In this document: one piece after another, positions 1 through 9,480 of the stretch
Layout: each line of letters opens with the position of its first letter
Numbering within the stretch: the first letter of the stretch is position 1
Assembly: GCA_009823505.1 (NCBI GenBank)
Contig: VZQC01005691.1
Coordinates: 2,545,140-2,609,139 of the forward strand
Length of the DNA: 64,000 nt
Direction of reading: 5' to 3'
Source of the DNA: Rhizomys pruinosus
Lineage: Eukaryota > Chordata > Mammalia > Rodentia > Spalacidae
Program-made: the position numbers and the translations under genes
The notes under the pieces: model-generated
Told to the model about the DNA's origin: nothing
Seen by the model: the letters and a program-made list of their open reading frames with translations, nothing else
Databases searched by the model: none

Positions 1-300
1 CCTTTTCTAAGCCTAGGGAACAATCTGCCGAAGAGGGGGTGTGGTAGAATGTAAGGGCTATGATTGGGGTGAATGGCGAAACGACAGCAATATAGCCTGG
101 ACACTTATTTGATCAACTTGATTGAACATACAAGCCCCCCAGCTGGATGGTGGGACCCATGGGCTGTGTGGGTTTGGGCACAACTGCTTGCAAATTGGTT
201 TTACATGAAGGATGCTTGTACTCATAAATTATTACTTATTGCTAAAAAATGAAAAAAAAATAAAATATTTTTAAATAAAAAAATCAAACATTACAGTTAA

Positions 301-570
301 TATAGTGATGAGAGAAATGATGTAAATGAAAGAAAGAGATAAATAAGGAAAGAGACGGGAAGAGATGGAGAGGGTCAGAGACAAGAAAATAAAGAGACAG
401 AAAGAGACGTAAGGAAAAAGAGACAGAGATGGGAAAAGAGACAGAGGGAGAGAGTCAGAGACAATGAGAGAGATGGGGAAAGAAAAGGAGAGACGGAGAA
501 AGAGATAAGGACAGAGAAGGGTGAGAAAAAGACGGGTGGGAGGGGCAGGAAGGAAGAGAGGAGGAGAGGA
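301..570. repeat. Purine-rich GA simple-repeat tract
   Basis: About 270 bp consists almost wholly of A and G, with recurring AGAGACAGAGA and GGAAAAGAGAC phrases. It is low-complexity sequence and no gene is seen in it. Confidence 0.85.
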
Positions 571-2822
571 GACCTACGTGCGCCAGAGGAGACATCAGGG
601 TTTGCATAGGTTCTTGAAGGACAGGCAGACTGTTCTTAACTTTTTCTTTTAATCCAACATAAACACTTTCTTAACAGACAGGATTTGACAAACACTGTTG
701 AGCTGCCTTTCTTCAGTTAACACACACGAAAGAGGCACACGGCACCCAGCCCTCCCCCTCACTCCAGAGACTGTGATCTGCCCAGAGCAAACGTCCAGGT
801 GATGGAGACTGGCTTCCTCCCCAGCCCTCAGCAGCGCCTGCCACCTCACCCTAGCCATTCCGCCACCTTTTTTCTTTCCAGCCATCTGCCAAGAGGAAAT
901 AACTTCGCTACGCTGGAGTCTAGGAAACCCAGGAGACAATCTGAAATCCACGAAAATAACTGAAATTCACTTTTACTGAGCCATTCAGCTCCATTCTGAT
1001 TTTTATTACAATGTCAACAAGAGTTTAATTTGTTTTAAAGTTTAGGTTCTTAAACTGGAATGATATATGGTAGTTTACGGCTTGCTGGCAACAGCTACTG
1101 TGCAAAAAAAAAGGAAAGGGCACATACAGGCGATTCAACGTCTGATGCCGTGAAAGCAGGGAGCCCAGCCAAGGGCAGCAAGCAGCGAGCAGGATGGACA
1201 CCGAAGCAGACTGCCCCAGGTCCCTCGCCCCACCTCTTTCCCCACCTTCCATTCTCGAGGGATGTATCACCCACCCCAGTCAGCCTGTCATCTGGCTACA
1301 GGGCTGCCTGTCTCTGGGTGTAGGGCCCCTCCCAGCCCTCACACTCCGCAGTGCTCAGCTGCAGAAACACTGCTCATGCTTCTACTGGATTTTCCAGCCT
1401 TTGCTGGGTGAACTTCCAGCCTGTTAAAGTCATTGTGGAGACATTCGAGACTGAAGCAGAGCTGTTCACGTTATGAGTAGAGACAAGGGAAGGGATATTT
1501 AAAAAGAACCTGGGGTGGGGGTGGGGTTGTCTCCTGGGTGGCTGACTGGTGCTGCCCCAGGTCTGTGAGTGTGAATGTAACTCTAGTTCTTTGAAGCCCA
1601 GCCTGATGACCCGCACAGCTGTCAAGTGACCCAGCCCACCAGGCTGGGGCCCAGTCCCACTTCCCAGCAGACACCAGTTTGAATTTTCTCTCCTTCGCAT
1701 CGACCTGCTCTGAGAGGAGCCAGAGCAGGATCCCCTGGGCTTTCCAGGGCTGACCTCCTGCCATATCTGAAACAGCAGCTGGAAGACCTGATAGGGACGG
1801 TGTGGGAAAGGGACTGATAAGATTGTCCCTCCCAGGGAGCGGCCGGCCCCTGCACTGTCTGTGGCTTGGGAACAAGGCCTCTTGGTAGCTAGATAATCTT
1901 GAAGTGGGTCTGGATGCCTGGTCTATTGTCCTGTGTATCAAACTTGTTAGGCCTGGAGGTTGCTGAAGCTATGTGTCAGTGGCCACGCTGTAATCTGGAA
2001 GGAAGGAAGAACCCAATTTCCAAAGTAAAACTAACGGAACAGAGTAAAAGGGATTCTCAAAATTCCATGTAGCTGACCAAAGTGACATGACAGGAACACC
2101 GGAGTTGAGTGAGATAGCTTACAGGCAGCCATATGCCAACAGGCTAGACTGGGGCACCTACATTGTCCTGTGTTCCTAAAGCGATCCTTAAGTCGGCCAG
2201 ATGCTCAGGGAAGAAGATGCATGGGTTTATTTCCCAATGACAATGTCTGCCATCAAAGTGGGTTTACATCCTATGGGACACCTTCTCCTAATACTCCCTG
2301 AAGGATGGTGTGTACTGACTGCATGAACCCTGTCTATTCCAGCCATAGCCCCGAGTATTTTAAAAAGCTGAGTTCACAAAAGTCCCCTTGAGTCTGAACT
2401 CTCATCGGCAATGCAAGAGGACAGACACATCCTCAGATGTGTTCAGGAGCTCTGCACAACAGAAGCCAGGTGATAGGGCAGAACATCAGAGCCAGTCACC
2501 TTGTCCCACTGACTGCTTCCTGTCCGTTTAGGTGAGAGCCCACAGATAGCAGTCTAGGGAAGGTCTGGACACCTGGAGGCAAGAGAAAGACCTGGGTGAG
2601 ATAAGACATAAGGAGTCTAACTCTGAACAAGCTGCTACAGAAGAATGCCCTAAACAGGCCAGCTCGCTCATTTCAGGACCTCAGCCATGCGTTGTAAGAG
2701 AGAAGACCTGCGCTGTGCCAGGTCTACAAGCCTACAGGGAGCCTCTCTATAAGGACTTACTTAGAAATCACTTTTATGATTAGTGCAGAAGGCTGTGATC
2801 TGCACCCTTGGTCACTTTATGT

Positions 2823-2911
2823 CCATGGAGGCATTCTTTTTTTTTTGCGGTTCTCAGCCTCAGCCTTTAACGGCTGCGCTATCCCAACAGCCCACCATGG
2901 AGGCATTCTTT
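2823..2911 (-). mobile_element. Very short tRNA-like retroposon with 17-bp target duplication
   Basis: Perfect 17-bp direct repeats CCATGGAGGCATTCTTT at 2823-2839 and 2895-2911 flank a 55-bp insert. On the minus strand the insert is a 48-bp body starting TGGGCTGTTGGGATAGCGCA and ending GAGGCTGAGAACCGC, followed by seven or more A residues. The phrase GATAGCGCAGCCGTTAAAGG resembles the D-arm/A-box region of a tRNA-derived SINE. The duplication plus A-tail is the hallmark of L1-mediated retroposition. I do not recognise the family. It could be an internally deleted SINE copy or a retroposed RNA fragment. Confidence 0.75.
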
Positions 2912-2984
2912 ACTGCAATCTAATTCCTGTGTTTTAAAAGTTCAGTTCAATATTTTAGTTGATAAATTTTTGTTAATCTTTTTC

Positions 2985-3085
2985 TCTTTTGAGATAGGCT
3001 CTTGCTATATAGGTTCAAATTCACAGCAATCCTCTTGCACCGGCTTTCTGGATTACAGATACAAGCTACCACATGCAGTTTAAGT
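2985..3085 (-). mobile_element. Diverged B1-like SINE remnant
   Basis: The phrases TTTTGAGATAGGCTCTTGCTATATAGG and CTGGATTACAGATACAAGCTACCACATGC, in pieces, are the reverse complement of a B1/Alu-type (7SL-derived) element. It is diverged and truncated. Confidence 0.6.
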
Positions 3086-3439
3086 TCTGTGACCCTTCCA
3101 TAAATGTTCCAGAACATTTCTACCATCCGTTAGGCTGACTTACATGGATCCCTCTCCACTACTCTTTCTAAAGATGGTTCATATAAATGGACATGAGGAC
3201 TGGCCCGTGTCTAACAATCTTCACTTAGCTCCAGGCCTTCAAATTCATCTGAGGCCAGCGTGACTCAGTATCCATTTGTTTTCCTGGCAGAATCCTCATT
3301 GCAAGGACATTACAGACTACATGGACTACAGTGGCTCTAGCATCATGAGCCAGATGACATAATCCTCTGGGACCATATGTACACTATCACTAACTGAAAT
3401 GTCATCTTGTGGAACATGCCTGTACTTACTACCACTGAC

Positions 3440-3740
3440 ACATCTCTAGAGAAATGGCTTTTATATCTTTTGCAGTTTTTGAATTGTAAGCATTCTTTGT
3501 AAATTCTGGACATAGCCTTTTATTAGGTATCTGTTTGCAAGTACATTCCTATAGTCTATTGTGTCTTTTCATCTTTCAATGGTATCTTTTGAAACACGTT
3601 TACTTTTGATGAAGTTCAATTTATCAGGTTTTTATTTTATGGTCTATGTTTTTAATGTCATAGCTAAGAAATTTTTGCCTAATCCAAGGGCTTAAGGATT
3701 TTTTTCAAATGCTATCCCCTAAAAAGTTTTAAGTCTATAA
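3440..3740 (-). mobile_element. Old L1 remnant
   Basis: Text such as GTAAATTCTGGACATAGCCTTTTATTAGGTATCTGTTTGCAAG, in parts, and AAGAAATTTTTGCCTAATCCAAGG matches the familiar reverse-strand L1 end of older mammalian L1 subfamilies. It is too decayed to carry coding capacity. Confidence 0.55.
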
Positions 3741-3779
3741 TCAACTTAGAGGGTTTTGGGGGGGGTGTTCTTTGTTTGT

Positions 3780-4205
3780 TTCTTCTCTCTCTCCTTTCCT
3801 TCCTTCCCTCCTTCCCTCTCTTCCTCTTTCTCACCCTCCCTCCCTCTCCCTTTCTCCAGCCCTCCCTCCTTTCTCTCTTTTTCTCTCTCTTTCTCTCTCT
3901 GCCTCCCTCCCCCTCTCTTCCTTTCCTTCCTCCTTTCCTTCCCCTTCCCCTCTCTTCCTCTCTTCCTCTCTTCCTTCTCTCTCTTTTCTTCTTTCTTCCT
4001 TCTCTCTCTTTTCTTCTTTCTCTCTTTCTCTCTCTCTTTCTCTCTCTCTTTTTCTCTCTTTCCTTTCCTTTCCTTTTCCTTTTTCTTTTTCCTTTTTCCT
4101 TTCCTTTTCCTTTCCCCTTTCCTTTTTCCTTTCCTTTCCTTCTCTCTCTCTCTCTTTCTCTCTTTCTCTCTCTCTCTCTTTCTCTCTTTCTCTCTTTCTC
4201 TCTTT

Positions 4206-4281
<76 letters not shown>

Positions 4282-4283
4282 TC
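3780..4283. repeat. 500-bp polypyrimidine tract ending in (CTTT)n
   Basis: This is an almost pure C/T stretch on the plus strand. It has CCTT-, CTCT- and TTTTCC-based sub-blocks and a clean (CTTT) run of about 18 units at 4209-4283. It creates long meaningless frames rich in Leu/Ser/Phe on one strand and Lys/Arg/Glu on the other. Mirror symmetry makes triplex formation possible. Confidence 0.95.
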
Positions 4284-4414
4284 AACCAAATGATCTCTTT
4301 TTGGGCACCTGTTCCAGTAATATACATGTCTTATTCCCAAGTCACACTATCTTGGGAACTAGAGCATCACAGCAATTTTTGTGTGGGGATTGTATGTTAC
4401 TGGGAAAGTGTGCC

Positions 4415-5270
4415 ATTGGTGTATGTGCCTATGTGAACATGTGGAGGCTAGAGAAAGATTTCTGATATTCTGTTTTACCACTCATTGCCTTGTTCCCTGG
4501 AGACAGGGTCTCTCACTTAACCTAGAGTTATGCTGAAGGCCAGCAAACCTCAGCAACTCCCCTGTCTGCATTTCCTACCCCCAGTGCTGGGGTTACAGCC
4601 ACATAGATGACTGGCTTTTTATTTAGAGTCTGGAGATTGAACTCAGCTTCTTGTGCATTAGAACAAGCACTATTAACAAATGATACCAAGTGCTGGAGAG
4701 GTTGTGGGGAAAGGGGAACATTCATCTACTGCTGGTGGGAATGTAAACTCATATACCCACTATGGAAAGCAGTGTGGAGAACCGTTGAAGATTCAGAATG
4801 AACTTGCTGCCTGACCCAGCCATACCACTCCTGGGTATATACCCACAAGACTCATCTTACCGCAGAGATACATGCACAGCCATGTTTATTGCTTCACAAT
4901 GCAAAGAGCTGGAACCAACCCAAGTGCCCCTCAACAGACGGGTAAATAGAGAAAATGTGGTACATCTACACAATGGAGTTCTATGCAGTGGTAAAGAAAG
5001 ATGACATCATGAACTTTGCAGGTAAATGGATGGAGCTAGAAGATATCATGCTGAGTGAAATAACACAGTCCCAGAAAAACAAATGATGAATGGTATCCCT
5101 CATCTGTGGATGCTAGTGCCAATTACCTAATTGTATGGCAAACTGAGCAATGTTAATGTGATCTGAAAACAACTGTGCTCTTATATTGTGAATCCCTTAA
5201 AAAATAAATAAAATAAATTAATTTAAAAAAGGAACAAGCACTATTACTCACTGAGCTACCACCCCAGTCT
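4415..5270 (-). mobile_element. B3-type SINE interrupted by an L1 insertion
   Basis: Both flanks of the L1 insert belong to one reverse-oriented SINE. The part at 4415-4675 has CATGTGGAGGCTAGAG, ACAGGGTCTCTCACTTAACC, CCAGTGCTGGGGTTACAG and GGAGATTGAACTCAG. The part at 5247-5270 has CTCACTGAGCTACC. These match the order of a B3 element (B2-related, tRNA-derived). The break is exactly the L1 target duplication. Confidence 0.7.
4661..5246 (+). mobile_element. 5'-truncated L1 (ORF2 end and 3' UTR) with 15-bp target duplication
   Basis: The direct repeats GAACAAGCACTATTA at 4661-4675 and 5232-5246 are exact and flank a 556-bp insert. The insert begins inside the C-terminal part of L1 ORF2; the translated phrases CWRGCGERGTFIYCWWECKL and DPAIPLLGIYP are recognisable, with a frameshift between them. 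It continues through a short 3' UTR to an A-rich tail of AAATAAATAAAATAAA type. It is a dead, relatively young copy inserted into the B3 SINE. Confidence 0.85.
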
Positions 5271-5299
5271 CTGCAAGTGTGAGACCTCTACCTTCATTC

Positions 5300-6249
5300 T
5301 TTGCCCTCAAAATTGGTTTGGGTATTCTGGTTCTTTGAAATTCTCTCTATATTTTCAGGTGATTTGCCAATTTCTTGGGGGAACTCCTCCTGTGGTTTGG
5401 TAAGGGTTATGTTGATTCTACAGATAAACTGGAGAAGACACTCCTCTCTTAAACATGTGGGCTGTGCTTATTCAGAGCTGAAGTTCACCTCAGCAATGCT
5501 CATGACTCAGGGTGCCCCTCAGTACTTTAGTCAAATTTAGTCATAGTGTCATTTCTTTTAAGAATATTGTAGGTGGGATTTTAACAATTTCATTTAAAAT
5601 TGTTCATTATATACAGAAGTAGAACTAATTTGAACTCTAATTTTATATATCACTATGAATTACTTTGAATATTAGGTTTATTTTCTTTCTTTTGGGGGAG
5701 CATATTTCTTAGGACTTTCTACATATGGGATCATGTTAGCTGTAAATAAGCATTTTCCTTCTTTCTAATATTTTTATTTCTTTTTCTTGCCTGGTTGCAA
5801 CCTCTACCTTGCCTGGCCTGAACCTCCAGACCAATGCTGAATGGAGTGTAGAGATGGAATCCTTGATTCATTCCTTGAGGCTACAGGAAGGTCTTCTTCT
5901 CTTCACCAATGCGTATGACACCCACTGGGCTCCTGAAGATCTTCACCTCATGAAGGACTGGATTTTATTGTTTTTTTTTTTTTTAATCTATTGAAGTGAC
6001 TGAGCAAGTTTGTCTTTTATTCTATTATACAGTATATTATATTACTTGATTTTCAAGTGTGAAAACTAACATATTACTGGAACAAATTTCACTTGCTGAT
6101 AGTGTACCATCTTTTATTTAAATGCTATTGATTGGCTTCAGTCATCGTGGGTTTTGCATTTATGCCCTGTACTTGTCTGTATTGCTTTTTTTGTCATATT
6201 CTCCTCTGACTTTGTTACTAGGGCTATAGTCAAGAATTGGTGGTGAGGT

Positions 6250-6299
<50 letters not shown>

Positions 6300-6930
6300 T
6301 CCTCCCTCACCTTCTCTCTCTCTTCCCTCTCCCTTTCCTCCCTCTCTGTTTCTGGAAGGTCTTGAAGTACTGGGATTTTTTTCCCTTACAATGTTTAACA
6401 GAATTCATCACATTCTCTAGGCCTGGGGTTTTCTTTGTGGTAAGATTTTAAATTATTAATTTGTTTTCTTGCTATAGGTCTATTCATATTTTAATTATTT
6501 TAATCTTGAATCAGTTTTGGTACGTTTTGTCTTTCTAAAAATTTTTCCATTTCATCCAGGTTGTCAAATTTGCTGGTACCATGCCAGTTATGGTATTCCA
6601 CAATTTATAATCTTTTTAGTAGATGAGGTCCCAGTAGTAATTACATCTTTTATTCTTAACTTTTAATCAAACTAAAGATTTATCATTTTCTTCCTTTAAA
6701 GGATCACATTTTGGTTTGATTAGTTTTCTCTTATTTTCAACTTGATTGTTTTCTGCCCTTGACTCTAATCTTTCCTTCAACTTGTTCTGAGTTCAGCTTT
6801 TTTTCCTAAAAAATTTCAAGGAAAAAGCTTAGGCTATCAATTTGAGATCTTTCTTGTTTCTAATATTGGCATTTAAGGCTATATATTCTCTTCTAAATAC
6901 TGCTTAATCCAGAGTTGCTGTTATCTATTA
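5300..6930 (-). mobile_element. Old L1 remnant, fragmented
   Basis: AT-rich sequence contains phrases typical of the reverse complement of old L1 ORF2, such as TTTCCATTTCATCCAGGTTGTC, AATATTGGCATTTAAGGCTATA and AATACTGCTT, in that order. A (CT)n run interrupts it. No coding frame survives. Confidence 0.6.
6251..6298. repeat. (CT)n microsatellite
   Basis: There are about 23 CT dinucleotides in a row, followed by more imperfect CCTTCCTCC-type pyrimidine sequence to about 6350. Confidence 0.95.
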
Positions 6931-7137
6931 TCAGGCAAAGATACACAGAGTGTGTTGCCAATAACCCTGATCTATAGAGATACTAACAGCACCCCACGTA
7001 CTGAGAGCAAATCAAACCCACGAAAATAAATAAAAAGCACAGGTAGAAGAAGCAATTACACAGATGAATAAAAATGATGATGTAACCTTTTTAAAAAATT
7101 CCCTCTGTCTTTAAAGAAAACTGTATAAGAAAGTGAT

Positions 7138-7293
7138 TTTTTTTTTTTTTTTGGTCTTTTTGAGACAGGGTCTCCCTGTAGCCACAGCTAGCCTAGAACT
7201 CACAGAGTATGTAGACCAGGCTGGGCTTGAACTCACAAAGATCCACTTGTCTCTGCCTCCCTGGGATTAAAGGTGTGCCCACCACACCTGGCT
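7138..7293 (-). mobile_element. B1 SINE
   Basis: A T-run followed by GAGACAGGGTCTCCCTGTAG, CTAGCCTAGAACTCACAGAG, CAGGCTGGGCTTGAACTC and ATTAAAGGTGTGCCCACCAC is a reverse-oriented B1. Flanks AAGAAAGTGAT (before) and AAGACAATGAT (after) may be a diverged target duplication. Confidence 0.85.
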
Positions 7294-7639
7294 TAAGACA
7301 ATGATTATAAAACTGTTCACAGACTTATAGTCTAAAGCATCATTTATGTGACAGTAATACCATAAAGGAAAATGTTTTTACATTACCAAAACTAAATTAG
7401 TATCAATTTGAAATGGTAACTAGCAAAGTGTCAAGCCTAAACTGGACCACATCAGCATAGCATTAATTGTAAGTAGACTGAGCACTCCAATAAAAAGACA
7501 GAAATTCTCAAACTAAATTTGAAACAAAAGAAATGTCATAGTTTTTGTCACTCAACACAAACCTAGACATACCTTGGAAGAGAGAATCCCAATTGAGGAG
7601 TTTTCTGTGGAAACTGGCTTGTGGGCATGTCTGTGGGCC

Positions 7640-7925
7640 ATTTTTCTTTACGGCTAATTGATGTAGGATGGCCCAGCCCACTGCGGGTGGTACTATCCCT
7701 GGGCAGTGAACCTGGGCTATACAAGAAAGGTCGCTGAGCAAGCCAGGGGAAGCAAGCCAGTAAGCAGCGTTCCTCCATGGTCTAGGCTGCAGCTCCGTCC
7801 TCCAGGTGCCTGCCTTGCGGTCCTGCCTTGGCTTCCCTTGATGATGGACTGTAACCTGCAAGATAAATAAACCCTTCCTTTCCCCAAGTTGCTTTTGGCC
7901 AGTGTTTTATCACAACAGAAAGCAC
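7640..7925 (+). mobile_element. Rodent interspersed repeat, family uncertain
   Basis: The phrases GGGAAGCAAGCCAGTAAGCA, TTCCTCCATGG, AGATAAATAAACCCTTCC and CAAGTTGCTTTTGG, then TTATCACAACAGAAAGCACC, are familiar from a common rodent repeat. I think it is of the URR1 (hAT-type) class, but the family name is from memory. Confidence 0.5.
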
Positions 7926-7972
7926 CTAGGACAGGACCCATCTATGTGTTATATATAAGAGATGTACTTTCA

Positions 7973-8179
7973 GGGGTGGGGCTAGAGAGATGACTCAGTG
8001 GTTAAAGGCACTGGCTGTTCTTGCAGAAGACCTGGGTTCCAACCCCAGCACCCATATGATCGCTAACAACCATCTGTAACTCCAGTTCCAGGGGATCCAA
8101 TGCCTTCTTCTGTCCTCCGTGGGCACTGCATAGCAGACATAACACTCGTGCACATAAAATAAAAATAAATGTGAAAAAA
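7973..8179 (+). mobile_element. B2 SINE
   Basis: It starts near GGGGCTAGAGAGATGACTCA, with the tRNA-derived A box (GGTTAAAGGCAC) and B box (GGGTTCCAACCC), and ends in AAATAAAAATAAATG. Flanking 12-bp repeats GATGTACTTTCA (7961-7972) and GATGTATTTTCA (8180-8191) differ at one base. Confidence 0.9.
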
Positions 8180-8379
8180 GATGTATTTTCAATTTGAATG
8201 TGAAAATAGGTTGAAAGCAAACCGTGGAAAAGGAACATCTACCTAAAAAGCTCTGAAGCAGCCGCATCAGTGCAGTCTGTGGTCCTCACTCGGTGGTAGT
8301 CTGTCTCCCATAGGAGTCTGGGGCCTGAGGGTTTCATCCTGCCCCTTTCAAGACTGTCTGTCTCCTTTGACTTTTGACT

Positions 8380-9480
8380 ACTGGCTATGATGTGTCTAGG
8401 CATAAATCTTAACTGATCTCACTTGGAATCTGTTAACCTTTCTTGGATGTGTAGAATGTTTCTTATCAAGTTTGTGATATCACTGGCCACAGTTTCTTTA
8501 CTTTCCTGACCTCTTACTGCAGTGTTTCAGGCACTCCCAACATGCATACCTCTGAATGCCTGTGATGTTCCCAAGTCTCCAAGGTTCTGTTCACCCTTTT
8601 TACATCTATTTATTTATTTTGTGTACATGCCCATGTGTGTGGAGGGTGATCACATGGCACATTGCATGTGTGGAGATCAGAGGATGTCTTGCAGGACTTG
8701 ATTCTCCCCTTTGACTGTGTGGGCCCCAGAGGTTGAACCCAGGTAGTCAGGTTTGGCAGCAAGCACCTTTACTCACTGAACCATCTCGTTGGCCCCAGCT
8801 CGGCTCATCCTTATTTACTCCTTCTTCTTCTAATCCCTTAGGCTGCATAACAGGTTGACCTCTTCTCAAATTTGTTGACTCTTCTCCTCTTTGCCTAAAA
8901 TCAGTTCTTCAGCTCTTCTACGACATTTTCATTTCAAGTGTTGAACTTTTCAACCCTAGAATTTCTACTTGGATCTTTTTAAAGTTTCTCCATGTCACTA
9001 TTAATGTTCTTTATTTGATGAGACATGTTTACCCTATTTCCATGTATTTAAATATTGTTTACTTTAGTTCTTTGAATGTATTTAAATAGTTTATTTAAAG
9101 CCTTTGCTACTTAGTCCAACATTTGAGATCTCACAGGGACATTTTCCATCGGTGTGGTTTTTTTTTCTCCTGTATCTAAGACATACTTTTCTGTTAATTT
9201 GCATGTCTCCTACTTTTATTAGCTTGAAGTTGGACACTATCTATAACATACACTGGCACTCTGGAGAAAGGGTTCCATCCACCAAGAACTGTCTGCTATG
9301 AGGGCAGGCTCCCCCTCCTTTATTTGGCGCTGACTTTCTTTGACTAATTCTGTGGATTCTATATTCCTTGCAGGGCGAGGACACTAAGATTTCTTTCTGT
9401 TTCCTTCTTAGAAATTCTTATTTCTTTTGTTGGCCCCCTTCCTTTGTCTACCCTCAGGTCCACAGAGCTGCTGGTCTGTG
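8380..9480 (-). mobile_element. Old L1/HAL1-like remnant split by a SINE
   Basis: Phrases such as GTTAACCTTTCTTGGATGTG, CTAGAATTTCTACTTGGATC, AGCCTTTGCTACTTAGTCCAA and AGCTTGAAGTTGGACACT fit the reverse complement of an old L1-class element. A SINE at 8601-8797 splits it. Class is moderately sure, subfamily is not. Confidence 0.45.
8601..8797 (-). mobile_element. B3-type SINE
   Basis: This is a reverse-oriented tRNA-derived SINE: GTGTACATGCCCATGTGTGTGG, TGGAGATCAGAGGATGTC, AGAGGTTGAACCCAGG and CTCACTGAACCATCTCGTTGG, given in parts. The order fits B3/B3A. Confidence 0.65.

Noticed and set aside
3746..4465. Several 170-230-codon open frames on both strands
   Set aside because: They are produced by the pyrimidine-rich simple repeat and encode only low-complexity Leu/Ser/Phe or Lys/Arg/Glu runs.
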